From the NCBI RefSeq assembly GCF_027923385.1, contig NZ_BSEC01000001.1, forward strand, positions 3,074,001-3,138,000: DNA of 64,000 nt, in the 5' to 3' direction. The translations under genes and the position numbers were made by a program. Numbering within the stretch: the stretch's first letter is position 1; every line of letters starts with the position of its first letter. Of the stretch, positions 1-8,500 are shown one piece after another. The notes under the pieces were generated by a model. That model did no database searches. It was not told the origin of the DNA and saw only the letters and a program-made list of their open reading frames with translations. Origin of the DNA: Methylocystis echinoides (lineage in GTDB: Bacteria > Pseudomonadota > Alphaproteobacteria > Rhizobiales > Beijerinckiaceae).

Positions 1-2
1 CG

Positions 3-1103
3 CGCGGCCTCGTCGAACTCACCGGGGCCGAGCGCCGCCTCACCTTCGAGAATGTGCCCTCGCGTCCGATCGTCTCGCTGCTGCGCGGCTTCTCGGCGCC
101 GGTCCGGCTGGAGCCCGCGCCCGCGAGCGCCGATCTGGAGCGGCAGCTCGCCTTCGACGACGATCCCTTCAACCGCTGGCAGGCGGCGCAGAGCCTCGCC
201 CTGCGCGCGATCTTCGCGCGGGTCGACGCGGCCCGTCAGGGCGCCGCCGCCCCGGAGGCGCCCGGCTATGTCGCGGCGCTGCGCACGCTTCTCGTCGGCG
301 CGGACGCCGATCCCGCCTTCGCCGCGCAGGCGCTGTCGCTTCCCTCCGTGATCGACCTCGCGCGCGAGGCAGGCTCGGACGTCGACCCCGACGTGCATCA
401 TGCGGCGCGCATGGGGCTGCGCGCGGAGATCGGCGGCGCGCTGCGCGCCGACGCCGAAGCGGCCTATGCGCGCTTCGCCGACAAGGGTCCCTATCGCCCG
501 GACGCCGCCGGCGCCGGGCGGCGCGCGCTCCGCGCCGTCGCGCTCGACCTCGTCGCGGCGGGCGATCCGCAAAAGGGCGGCGCGCTGGCGCAGGAGCTGT
601 TCCGCAACGCCGGCAACATGACCGACCGGCTCTCCGCCCTCACGACGCTGGCGCTGCTCGGCGGCGATGCGCGCGAAGCGGCTTTCGAGTCGTTTTACAA
701 ACAGTTCGCCGACGATCCGCTCGTGCTCGACAAATGGTTCTCGCTGCAAGCGACCATCCCCGAGCCCGCGACGACGCAGCGCGTCATCAAGCTCATGTCG
801 CATCCGGACTTCTCGCTCACCAACCCGAACCGGCTGCGCGCGCTCATCGGCGCCTTCGCCAACGCCAATCTCACCTGCTTCCATGCGCTCGACGGCTCGG
901 GCTACGATCTGCTGACCCGCGTCGTGCTCGACGTAGATCCGCGGAATCCGCAGGTGGCGGCGCGGCTTCTGTCGTCGCTGCGGGCGTGGCGCACGCTCGA
1001 GGCGCGGCGTCGCGCGCTGGTGGAGGCGAAACTGCGCGACATTGTCGCGCGCGAAGGCCTCTCCGCGGATACGCGGGATATTGCGACGCGCGCGCTGGCC
1101 TGA
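3..1103 (+). CDS. pepN: Aminopeptidase N, C-terminal part (runs off left edge)
   Basis: M1-family zinc aminopeptidase that trims N-terminal residues from peptides in the cytoplasm. The frame is already open at base 3 and ends with TGA, so only about 366 C-terminal codons are present; the catalytic HExxH domain lies outside the window. What is visible is a short beta-rich stretch (VELTGAERRLTFENVP) followed by a long all-helical region with segments such as FADDPLVLDKWFSLQA and NPNRLRALIGAFANAN, which match the helical C-terminal domain of PepN. A sensor kinase gene follows about 125 bases downstream on the same strand. Confidence 0.9.
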   Translation, partial: RGLVELTGAERRLTFENVPSRPIVSLLRGFSAPVRLEPAPASADLERQLAFDDDPFNRWQAAQSLALRAIFARVDAARQGAAAPEAPGYVAALRTLLVGADADPAFAAQALSLPSVIDLAREAGSDVDPDVHHAARMGLRAEIGGALRADAEAAYARFADKGPYRPDAAGAGRRALRAVALDLVAAGDPQKGGALAQELFRNAGNMTDRLSALTTLALLGGDAREAAFESFYKQFADDPLVLDKWFSLQATIPEPATTQRVIKLMSHPDFSLTNPNRLRALIGAFANANLTCFHALDGSGYDLLTRVVLDVDPRNPQVAARLLSSLRAWRTLEARRRALVEAKLRDIVAREGLSADTRDIATRALA

Positions 1104-1229
1104 GCCGGCGCGCAACGGCGCGTTAACGTCGAATTAAGCTCTGGACAAACGGGCCGTGAGAGATTCGAATGAAAGTGATTCGGGCGCGTCCCTGGCCCAG
1201 TTTTGGATCACGGATTTCGGAGATCATGG

Positions 1230-3680
1230 ATGGCGCGCGCCGCAGCTCGTGCGATGAGTCACGCGGAAACGGTATGGGGCGCCTATCGTTTCGATGCGCA
1301 GGGGGATGGCAAGCCGCCGCATGAAAGCCCGTGGCTGAAACGGATGGCCTTCGTGGTCTCCGTTCTCTGCCTCGTTTCCCTGACCGCCTTCGCCTTTTCG
1401 GTGATGAGCGCCATGCAGGATCAACTCGTCGAGGAGGCGACCGCCGACTTCGACGTGCTCGCGCGCGCGGTGTGGCATGATCTGCATGACCGCATCCAGA
1501 CCGATGCGCAGAAACCCGGCGAACCGCTGAACAAATTCGTGCCCGGCCGCGCCACGGCGCGCGGCCGGCGCATTGTCGTCACCGACGATCACGGCCATGT
1601 CGCGGCGGCCTTTCCGCCCCTTCCCGCCCCCAACGCGACGCTGACCGACGTGCTCGGCGCCGAGCAGGTGCTGACCGAATTCGCCGACAAGGCGGGCGTC
1701 ATGCGCATCCGCCTTCCCGACGGCTCCTATGCGCTGGCGACGGTGCGCAAGCTGCCCCCGCCCTATGGGCAGGTGGCGATGATCTATCCGCTCGACAATG
1801 TGCTCGGCGAATGGCGCACCATCGCTTCCCATTACGCGGTCGTCTTCGCCGTCACGACGCTGATGCTGCTCGCTGTCGTCTTCGCCTATTTTCGTCAGTC
1901 GCGCCGGCGCCAGGCGGCCGAGCAGGTGAACGCCGTCATTCGCCGCCGGCTCGACGCCGCGCTGTCGCGTGGACGCTGCGGCCTGTGGGACTGGGACATT
2001 GCACGCGGCCGCATCTACTGGTCCGACTCGATGTATGAGCTGCTCGGCCTGCCGGCCGAACGGCGCTGTCTCTCCTTCGGCGAACTCAACGCGCTCATGC
2101 ATCCCGACGACGGCGATCTGTCGACGCTTGCGGAAATGGTGTCGTCCTCGCGCAGCAAGAGCGTCGATCACGAATTTCGCGCGCGCCACGTCGACGGCCG
2201 CTGGATCTGGCTGCGCGCCCGCGCCCAGATCGTGCAGGACCCCGACGGCGACAGCGGCCGTCATCTCGTCGGCATTGCGGTGGACGTCTCGGAGGAAAAG
2301 GCGCTCGCGCAACAGAGCGCGACCGCCAGCATGCGCCTGCGCGACGCCATCGACGCGATATCGGAAGCTTTCGTGCTGTGGGACGCGCAGAACCGGCTCG
2401 TCGTCTGCAATTCCAAATTCCTCGACCTGCACGGTCTCGCCCCCGACGTCGCCGCGCCCGGCGCGAGCTATGCGCAGATCATGATGCGCGCGACGGCGCC
2501 GGCCATTCAGACGGAGACCTCGCCCGCGCATCTGCGCGCGCAGGACGCGCGCACATGGGAGGCGCGGCTGGCGGACGGGCGCTGGCTCCAGATCAACGAG
2601 CGCCGCACCAAGGACGGCGGCTATGTGTCGGTCGGCGCCGACATCACCGCGCTGAAGCGCAATGAAGAGAAGCTCATCGAATCCGAGCGCCGGCTGACAA
2701 CGAGCGTCACCGACCTCACGCGGTCACGCCAGACGCTCGAAATGCAGGCGCAGCAGCTTGCGACGCTCGCCGAGCAATATCATCACCAGAAGGCGGAGGC
2801 CGAAGCCGCCTATGTCGCCAAGTCGGAATTCCTCGCCAATATGAGCCATGAGCTGCGCACGCCGCTCAACGCCATCATCGGCTTCTCGGAAATGATGCTG
2901 GCCGAACCCTTCGGCGCGCTCGGTTCGCCGAAATATGTCGAATATTGCAGCAATGTCCGGCAGGGCGGCGCCTATCTCAACGAAATCCTCTCCGACATTC
3001 TCGACATGTCGCGGCTGGAGGCCGGACTGGTGCGCCTTGCCGAGCGCGAGGTCCATGTGGCGCAGGCCGCCCGCCTCGCCGTCGAGCCCTGGCGCGCCCG
3101 CGCCGAGGAGAAGAAGATCAGCCTCCTCATCGAGGTCGACGACCGGATGCGCTGCGTCGGCGACGAGGCGGCGATCGTCAAGGCGCTGGGCATTCTGGTT
3201 TCCAACGCCGTCAAATTCACCGAGGCCGGCGGCTTCGTGCGCCTGCGCGTGCGCCATCAGGGCGAGACCATCGCCTTTTATGTCGAGGATACGGGTCGCG
3301 GCATCGACCCGCGCGCGCTGCCGAAACTCGGACGCCCCTTCGAGCAGGGCGCCGGCGTCATGGAGAATGGCATGAAGGGCTCCGGCCTCGGCCTCGCCAT
3401 CGCCCGCGCGCTCGTCGATCTTCATGGCGGCGGCCTGCGCATTCGCTCGCGCCTCGGCGTCGGCACGGTGGCGATGATGCGGCTGGCCTGCGCGCAATGC
3501 TCGGGCACGAACGTCACGCCGCTGCCGGCGCCCCGCGCCGTCGACCCCGCCGTCGCGGCAGCCCCGCGCGGGCCGGCCTACGCCCGCTCGCGCGAGACCA
3601 TCGCGGCCGCGCGCGTCGCCGGCAATGACAGCACGACGCGCAAGCCCGGCGCATTGTCCTCGATGCGCAGGGCGCCATGA
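1230..3680 (+). CDS. PAS-domain sensor histidine kinase, PleC/DivJ-like
   Basis: Membrane histidine kinase of about 816 residues. Visible in order: a first membrane segment (around residues 38-60), an extracytoplasmic region, a second membrane segment (around 205-225), a PAS domain with a PAC-type end (DGRWIWLRARAQI, about 240-370), a second PAS-like region (ISEAFVLWDAQNRLVVCNS), a HisKA domain with the phosphorylated His at residue 540 (MSHELRTPLNAIIGFSEM), and a HATPase domain (DTGRGI, GSGLGLAIARALVDLHGG). The HisKA sequence and the gene order pepN-kinase-kinase-regulator-degP recall the rhizobial pleC region, which is my inference. I chose ATG 1230 because GGAG lies 7 bases upstream; a TTG at 1203 and an ATG at 1254 are also in frame. 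The last 103 bases overlap the end of the convergent kinase gene. Confidence 0.88.
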   Translation: MARAAARAMSHAETVWGAYRFDAQGDGKPPHESPWLKRMAFVVSVLCLVSLTAFAFSVMSAMQDQLVEEATADFDVLARAVWHDLHDRIQTDAQKPGEPLNKFVPGRATARGRRIVVTDDHGHVAAAFPPLPAPNATLTDVLGAEQVLTEFADKAGVMRIRLPDGSYALATVRKLPPPYGQVAMIYPLDNVLGEWRTIASHYAVVFAVTTLMLLAVVFAYFRQSRRRQAAEQVNAVIRRRLDAALSRGRCGLWDWDIARGRIYWSDSMYELLGLPAERRCLSFGELNALMHPDDGDLSTLAEMVSSSRSKSVDHEFRARHVDGRWIWLRARAQIVQDPDGDSGRHLVGIAVDVSEEKALAQQSATASMRLRDAIDAISEAFVLWDAQNRLVVCNSKFLDLHGLAPDVAAPGASYAQIMMRATAPAIQTETSPAHLRAQDARTWEARLADGRWLQINERRTKDGGYVSVGADITALKRNEEKLIESERRLTTSVTDLTRSRQTLEMQAQQLATLAEQYHHQKAEAEAAYVAKSEFLANMSHELRTPLNAIIGFSEMMLAEPFGALGSPKYVEYCSNVRQGGAYLNEILSDILDMSRLEAGLVRLAEREVHVAQAARLAVEPWRARAEEKKISLLIEVDDRMRCVGDEAAIVKALGILVSNAVKFTEAGGFVRLRVRHQGETIAFYVEDTGRGIDPRALPKLGRPFEQGAGVMENGMKGSGLGLAIARALVDLHGGGLRIRSRLGVGTVAMMRLACAQCSGTNVTPLPAPRAVDPAVAAAPRGPAYARSRETIAAARVAGNDSTTRKPGALSSMRRAP

Positions 3681-4990
3681 TGCAGGCGCGCCACCGCCGC
3701 GGCCATTGACAGGCCGAGCCCCGACCCCGGCCGCGACCGCGAATTCTCCAGCCGCACGAAACGCCCGACCACCCTTTCGCGATCCGCCGCCGAAATGCCC
3801 GGACCGTGGTCCGCCACGGCGATCTCGATGCGGTCGCCCACCCGCTTCGCGCTGACGTCGATGCGCGGCGTCTCGTCCGCCGCGCCATATTTCAGCGCAT
3901 TGTCGACGAGATTGACTACCGCCTGCCCGAGCAGCTCGCGGCTGCCGGTCACGGCGAGGCCGGGCTGCGTCGCGACAGCCAGTTCGACGCCCTGCTCCTC
4001 CGCGACGGGCTCGTACATTTCAGCGATGTCCGCGACGACCGCGTCGGCGTCATAGGTCGCGAGATTGTCGCTGGAATAACCCGCTTCCGCGCGCGCGATC
4101 ATCAGCAGCGCGTTGAAGACGCGGATGAGACTGTCCGACTCCTCGATCACCGCAACCAGCGCCTCGCGATGGGCGCCATTGTCGGAGCCGCCGCGCAACG
4201 CCGCCTCGGCGCGGTTGCGCAGACGAGTCAGCGGCGTCTTGAGATCATGGGCGATATTGTCGGAGACCTCGCGCAGCCCCTGCATCAGCTCGGAGATGCG
4301 CTCCAGCATGGCGTTGAAATTCTCGGCCAGACGATCCAGTTCGTCGCCGGCGCCGGAGACGGCGAGCCGCTCGTGCAGATCGCCGGCCATGATGCGCCGC
4401 GCCGAGGCCGACATCACATCGACGCGCTCGAGCATCCGATGCGCGACGAAAAGCCCGCCCATCGCGCCGACCAGCGCCAGCCAAAACAGCGAGACGCCCA
4501 GCGCGCGACGAAGAATATCGCGCAGCACCTCATGGTCTTCGATGTCGTGGCCGATCAGCAGGCGGAAGCCGCCGGGGATAAGAAACAGGCGCATCAGCGC
4601 GGGATGGGTCGCCCCGGGCTCGCCGCGCCGCTGATAGGGCATTTCAGTGAGCTTGTTGCCGCCAACGGGCCCCGAGGTCGGCGGCTCGATATTGCCGACG
4701 ATGACCTCGCCGGAATGGGTCGTCAGCAGATAGAGCGAGTTGCCCGGCGCGCGCACGCGGCGCTCCAGCGCATTGGTCAGCTGATGCAGCCCGCCCTGCG
4801 CATATTGCTCGGAAAGCGCACGGATTTCCGCGTCGACCGTCTGCTCGATCTGCTCGTCGAGCACCTCCTTCACCCGCGCGCCGACCCGCGTCAGCACCAG
4901 ACCGGCGCCAATCGAGAAGAGGATGAGATAGGCGAGCGACAGTTTGAACGCCGTCGTCCGAAACAGCTTGCCGAATTTTCCCGAAAACAA
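3578..4990 (-). CDS. HAMP-domain sensor histidine kinase
   Basis: Inner-membrane sensor kinase of 470 residues. It has an N-terminal membrane segment (residues 15-34), a periplasmic domain, a second membrane segment (about 163-183), a HAMP linker (about 184-235), HisKA with the predicted phosphorylated His at 248 (NIAHDLKTPLTRLRNR) and an HATPase domain with ADHGPGIS and GSGLGLSMAAAVARLH. The partner is very likely the OmpR-type regulator at 5706-6401, but a plus-strand gene lies between them. The start appears to be TTG at 4990: an in-frame stop lies just upstream, there is no better ATG, and AGGA sits 8 bases before it. The 3' end overlaps the convergent PAS kinase by 103 bases. Confidence 0.9.
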   Translation of the reverse strand: MFSGKFGKLFRTTAFKLSLAYLILFSIGAGLVLTRVGARVKEVLDEQIEQTVDAEIRALSEQYAQGGLHQLTNALERRVRAPGNSLYLLTTHSGEVIVGNIEPPTSGPVGGNKLTEMPYQRRGEPGATHPALMRLFLIPGGFRLLIGHDIEDHEVLRDILRRALGVSLFWLALVGAMGGLFVAHRMLERVDVMSASARRIMAGDLHERLAVSGAGDELDRLAENFNAMLERISELMQGLREVSDNIAHDLKTPLTRLRNRAEAALRGGSDNGAHREALVAVIEESDSLIRVFNALLMIARAEAGYSSDNLATYDADAVVADIAEMYEPVAEEQGVELAVATQPGLAVTGSRELLGQAVVNLVDNALKYGAADETPRIDVSAKRVGDRIEIAVADHGPGISAADRERVVGRFVRLENSRSRPGSGLGLSMAAAVARLHHGALRIEDNAPGLRVVLSLPATRAAAMVSRERA

Positions 4991-5143
4991 GGGCGCGATC
5001 CTGTGTCATGCGCCGGCGCGAGCCCGCCGGCCTCTTGCCAAGATATGGGCGCCGAGCCGCGTTGTCGCAGGGGGACGCCCGTCGGGAACCAACCTTCCAC
5101 TTCGGAGTTGACGCCTCAGAGGGGCAGTCAAGGTTCAACAGTC

Positions 5144-5605
5144 ATGCGTAGCAAGCTAAAATCCTCACTGCTCGGCGTTCTCGCCGCCACGACGGCGTTG
5201 AGCGCCCTGCCGCCCGAAGCTCTGGCGATGAGCGTCGCGCCGCCCTCGACGGTCGCGCTGACGTCGCCAACGACCGACGTCCACTACAGGCGTTATCACC
5301 GCTGGGGATACCGCCCGCATCATCGGCACTGGGGCTATTACCGTTACTACCGGCCCTATGGCTATTATCGGCCTTATGGCTACTACGGCTACTATCGGCC
5401 CTATTACCGCCGCGTCTATTACCCGGCCTATGGCTATTACAATCCTGGCGGAGCGCTCTTCGCCGGCGCCGCGCTGGGCCTGATGGGCGCCGGCATCGCG
5501 GCCGCGACCGCCCCGCGCTGGGGTTGGGGTTGGGGCGGCGGATGGGGTCCCGGATGGGGCTACGCCGGCTGGGGCCCCGGTTGGGGCGGCGGCTGGTGGT
5601 GGTGA
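5144..5605 (+). CDS. Small secreted Tyr/Gly/Trp-rich protein
   Basis: A 153-residue protein of unknown function. Residues 1-27 are a clear signal peptide (MRSKLKSSLLGVLAATTALS then ALPPEALA). The mature part holds degenerate YYRPYGYY-type repeats, then a hydrophobic glycine/alanine stretch (GGALFAGAALGLMGAGIAAA), and ends in a run of WGWGGGWGPGW-like repeats. This composition is common among small exported proteins of Hyphomicrobiales; no enzymatic motif is seen. It is likely periplasmic or cell-envelope associated. It lies on the plus strand between the two halves of a minus-strand two-component pair, and a GC-rich repeat lies just after its stop. Confidence 0.75.
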   Translation: MRSKLKSSLLGVLAATTALSALPPEALAMSVAPPSTVALTSPTTDVHYRRYHRWGYRPHHRHWGYYRYYRPYGYYRPYGYYGYYRPYYRRVYYPAYGYYNPGGALFAGAALGLMGAGIAAATAPRWGWGWGGGWGPGWGYAGWGPGWGGGWWW

Positions 5606-5637
5606 CGACACGATCGGGGAGGGAAAATTGCGGCGAG

Positions 5638-5692
5638 GCCCCCTCCCCACCCCTCCCCCGCGTCGCGGGAGCGGGCGCGAATTGTCATAGCG
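5638..5692. repeat. Partial copy of GC-rich palindromic repeat family
   Basis: Begins with the same pyrimidine-rich arm (CCCCCTCCCCACCCCTCCC) that opens the elements at 31779 and 45578, followed by CGCGTCGCGGGAGCGGG. The right-hand inverted arm is missing, so this looks like a truncated or solo-arm copy. It lies between two convergent genes. Confidence 0.7.
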
Positions 5693-5705
5693 GCGTTGAC
5701 GCTGC

Positions 5706-6401
5706 TCACCGCATCCCGTCGCGGATCATGTAGCCCGCGCCGCGGATCGTGTGGAGCAGCGGATTCTCGCGCCCCTTGTCGATCTTCGAGCGCAGCCTCG
5801 AGATATGCACGTCGATCACATTGGTCTGCGGATCGAAGTGATAATCCCACACATTTTCCAGCAGCATGGTGCGGGTCACGACCTGGCCGGCATGTTTCAT
5901 GAGATATTCCAGCAGGCGGAACTCGCGCGGCTGCAACATCACTTCCTGTCCGCCGACGGTCACCTTGTGGGAGAGCCGATCCAGCTCCAGATCGCCGACG
6001 CGATAATGCGTCTCCTCGCCGCGCGGGCCGACACGGCGGCGCACCAGCGCCTCGATGCGCGCGAGCAGTTCAGAGAAGGCGTAGGGCTTGGGGAGGTAAT
6101 CATCCCCGCCCGCGCGTAACCCCTTCACGCGGTCGTCCACCTGCCCGAGCGCGGAAAGGATGAGGACAGGCGTCTCCACCTTCTGCTCGCGCAGGCTGGA
6201 GATGAGCGACAGCCCGTCCATTTTCGGCAGCATGCGGTCGACGATCAGGACGTCGTAATCGCCCTCCTGGGCGGTCGCATAGCCTTCGAGCCCATCGGCC
6301 GCATGGTCGGCGACATGGCCCTGTTCGCGGAAAGCCTTGACGAGATAATCGGCCGCCTCGCGGTCGTCTTCGATAATCAGAATGCGCATGGCGTCGACCA
6401 T
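5706..6401 (-). CDS. OmpR/PhoB-family response regulator
   Basis: DNA-binding response regulator of 227-231 residues. The N-terminal receiver domain begins MRILIIEDDREAADYL and carries the phospho-acceptor Asp at residue 51 of that start (DVLIVDRMLPKMDG), Thr/Ser in VLILSALG and Lys in YLPKPYAF. The C-terminal winged helix includes LQPREFRLLEYLMKHAG, TNVIDVHISRLRSK and TIRGAGYMI. The ATG at 6401 (MVDAM) or at 6389 (MRIL) could be the start; neither has a strong ribosome site. Its cognate kinase is probably the gene at 3578-4990. A terminator sits immediately before it, so it must have its own promoter or rely on read-through from degP. Confidence 0.93.
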   Translation of the reverse strand: MVDAMRILIIEDDREAADYLVKAFREQGHVADHAADGLEGYATAQEGDYDVLIVDRMLPKMDGLSLISSLREQKVETPVLILSALGQVDDRVKGLRAGGDDYLPKPYAFSELLARIEALVRRRVGPRGEETHYRVGDLELDRLSHKVTVGGQEVMLQPREFRLLEYLMKHAGQVVTRTMLLENVWDYHFDPQTNVIDVHISRLRSKIDKGRENPLLHTIRGAGYMIRDGMR

Positions 6402-6414
6402 AACTCATATCGGC

Positions 6415-6451
6415 AAAAAACGGCAGGCCGACGCGGGGGCGCCGGCCTGCC
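6415..6451 (-). terminator. Rho-independent terminator after degP
   Basis: On the minus strand, GGCAGGCCG (6451-6443) pairs perfectly with CGGCCTGCC (6430-6422), and the stem is followed by six T (6420-6415). It lies between the degP stop (6560) and the regulator start (6401). Confidence 0.85.
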
Positions 6452-6559
6452 TCGCGACGGACCAGGAGGGGGCTGGCCGCCGCTCTTCTTTGCGTGGGAC
6501 CAACTGCGGGCGGGTGCAGTTTGCGTGGTCCACGTCGCAAGAAGCTTTCTTCTCTAGCC

Positions 6560-8077
6560 TTAGCCCGCGCTTTGCTTCACGGGCACGGCGACGAATTTTG
6601 AGCCGTCGGCCGATTTCACGCGCAGCAGCACCGAGCGGCGGCCTTCCTTGCGGGCGCCGTCGATGGCGCTGGCGAGATCGGCGCGCGACGTCACCGTCTG
6701 ACCGCCGGCCTCCACGATCACGTCGCCCCGACGCAGGCCCTTCTGGGCCGCCGCGCCATCCGGGTCGATGTCGGTGACATAGAGACCCTGTCCGCCGGCG
6801 CCACGCACCTCGGACGCGGGCGCCACCTCGATGCCGAGGCCCGCGACCTGCGCGCCGCCGCCGACGCCGCCGCCCGTATCCTCATCATCGACGCGCGCCT
6901 CCTTCTCCTCGGGCAGCTTGCCGAGCGTGAGCTTGGCGCTCTTTTCCGAACCGTTGCGCACATAGGTCAGATCGACCGTCTTGTTGGGGCCCATCGCGGC
7001 GATGCGGCGGGCGAGATCGCGCGGCGTGTCGATCTTTTCGCCATTGACGGCGGTGATGACGTCGCCAGCCTTGAGGCCCGCGGATTCCGCCGGAGCGCCC
7101 TTCTGCGGCTGCGCGATCAGCGCGCCCTTGTTGGCCTTCAGCCCGAGGCTCTCGGCGATCTCCGGGGTCACCGGCTGAATTTTCACACCGATCCATCCGC
7201 GCGCCACGACGCCCTTGTCCTTGAGCGACGCGATCACGTCTTTTGCAACTTCCGACGGAATGGCGAAGCCGATGCCGACCGAGCCGCCCGACGGCGAATA
7301 GATCGCCGTGTTCACGCCGACGACATTGCCATGCGCGTCGAAAGCCGGACCACCCGAGTTGCCGCGATTCACCGGCGCGTCGATCTGCAGGAAGTCGTCA
7401 TAGGGGCCGGCGCCGATGTCGCGACCGCGCGCGGAGACGATGCCCGCCGTCACCGAGCCGCCAAGGCCGAAGGGATTGCCGACCGCAATCACCCAGTCGC
7501 CGACGCGCGGCTGCGCGCTCGACCATTCGACAAAGGGAAGCTTGCCGTCGTTCACCTTCACCAGCGCAAGATCGGTGCGCTTGTCCGTGCCGATGACCTT
7601 GGCCGGGAGGGTGCGGCCGTCTTCCAGCGTCACTTCCACTTCATTCGCATGTTCGACGACGTGGTTGTTCGTCACGACATAGCCGTCGGCGCTGATGATG
7701 AAGCCGGAGCCCTGCGACTGAGTCATGTGCTTTTGCGGGGTCTCTCCGCCGAAGCGCTTGAAGAAGCGGTACATCGGATCGTCCGGGGACATCTCCTGTC
7801 CTTCAAACGGATTGCCGTGCTGCTCTTCGTAGCCCTTCACCTTGATGGCGACGACGGCGCCCTTCACGCGATCGACGACGTCGGCGAAGGAGGCGGGGCC
7901 CGTCGCGGGCGCGGTCGTGACAGAAGACGCTTCGGCGAAAGCCTGGCCGACGGGCGCGCCAAACGCCGCGCCGAAGGCGAGCGCCGCCACGGCGCCCATC
8001 AGCGCAACGCGCGGGGCGCGGCGACGACGCGCCGGGGCCGGCATGCGGGAGCTGCGCTCGATAACCGGATGCTGCAT
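6560..8077 (-). CDS. degP: Periplasmic serine protease Do/DegP
   Basis: HtrA-family periplasmic protease/chaperone of 505 residues that degrades misfolded envelope proteins. After an N-terminal signal sequence (hydrophobic stretch about residues 22-48) comes a trypsin-like domain with catalytic His139 (VVTNNHVVEHA), Asp169 (KRTDLALVKV) and Ser241 (NRGNSGGPAF). Two PDZ domains follow (about 285-375 and 405-495). I chose ATG 8077 because GGAGAG lies about 8 bases upstream, although the frame stays open further up. It is followed by a strong terminator and then a two-component regulator, an arrangement that suggests envelope-stress control (inference). Confidence 0.95.
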   Translation of the reverse strand: MQHPVIERSSRMPAPARRRRAPRVALMGAVAALAFGAAFGAPVGQAFAEASSVTTAPATGPASFADVVDRVKGAVVAIKVKGYEEQHGNPFEGQEMSPDDPMYRFFKRFGGETPQKHMTQSQGSGFIISADGYVVTNNHVVEHANEVEVTLEDGRTLPAKVIGTDKRTDLALVKVNDGKLPFVEWSSAQPRVGDWVIAVGNPFGLGGSVTAGIVSARGRDIGAGPYDDFLQIDAPVNRGNSGGPAFDAHGNVVGVNTAIYSPSGGSVGIGFAIPSEVAKDVIASLKDKGVVARGWIGVKIQPVTPEIAESLGLKANKGALIAQPQKGAPAESAGLKAGDVITAVNGEKIDTPRDLARRIAAMGPNKTVDLTYVRNGSEKSAKLTLGKLPEEKEARVDDEDTGGGVGGGAQVAGLGIEVAPASEVRGAGGQGLYVTDIDPDGAAAQKGLRRGDVIVEAGGQTVTSRADLASAIDGARKEGRRSVLLRVKSADGSKFVAVPVKQSAG

Positions 8078-8500
8078 GTCAAAAACTCTCCATTCTTGCG
8101 GCGAAGGCTGGGAGGCCCGGAGCACATCGGCTCCTCCGCCGCCTGCAACAGGAAGATGGAGGCTCGGCGCTTGCCGTCCAATGTCCGGGGGATGAAACTT
8201 TCGTAAGGGGAAGCGGGGGTTTGCAGGTCCGTCCACCAGGCCCGCGCGGGCGATCACGGCGGCGCTGGGCGACGGCGACCAGTCAAAAAGCGCGGCTACG
8301 GTTCGTCCCGAAATCGCGCCGGCCGACGGCGCCCTGGCGTCCCAGAAAGACGGCGACGCTCTCGACGCCTTGGCGCGCAATGCGGCGGATAATCAGGAGG
8401 GGATGGAGGCGCCCGCGGAGACGTGATGGCGCGGGCGTCCAACCAAAGCCGTCCCAAGCCCGGCTAGGTGAGCCTCTCCGCGCCCCCCCCCGCGTAGCGG
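8078..8500. other. Gene-free stretch upstream of degP
   Basis: No convincing gene. The degP frame remains open through part of it but lacks codon character and a signal peptide. It should hold the degP promoter; I could not identify a clear sigma-32, EcfG or CpxR-like site by eye. A run of C lies at 8483-8491. Confidence 0.5.

Noticed and set aside
3806..5605. A 599-codon plus-strand open frame across the HAMP kinase gene
   Set aside because: It is antisense to a clear kinase, Arg/Gln/His-rich, and its only real part is the last 153 codons from ATG 5144. Long antisense frames are expected at this GC content.
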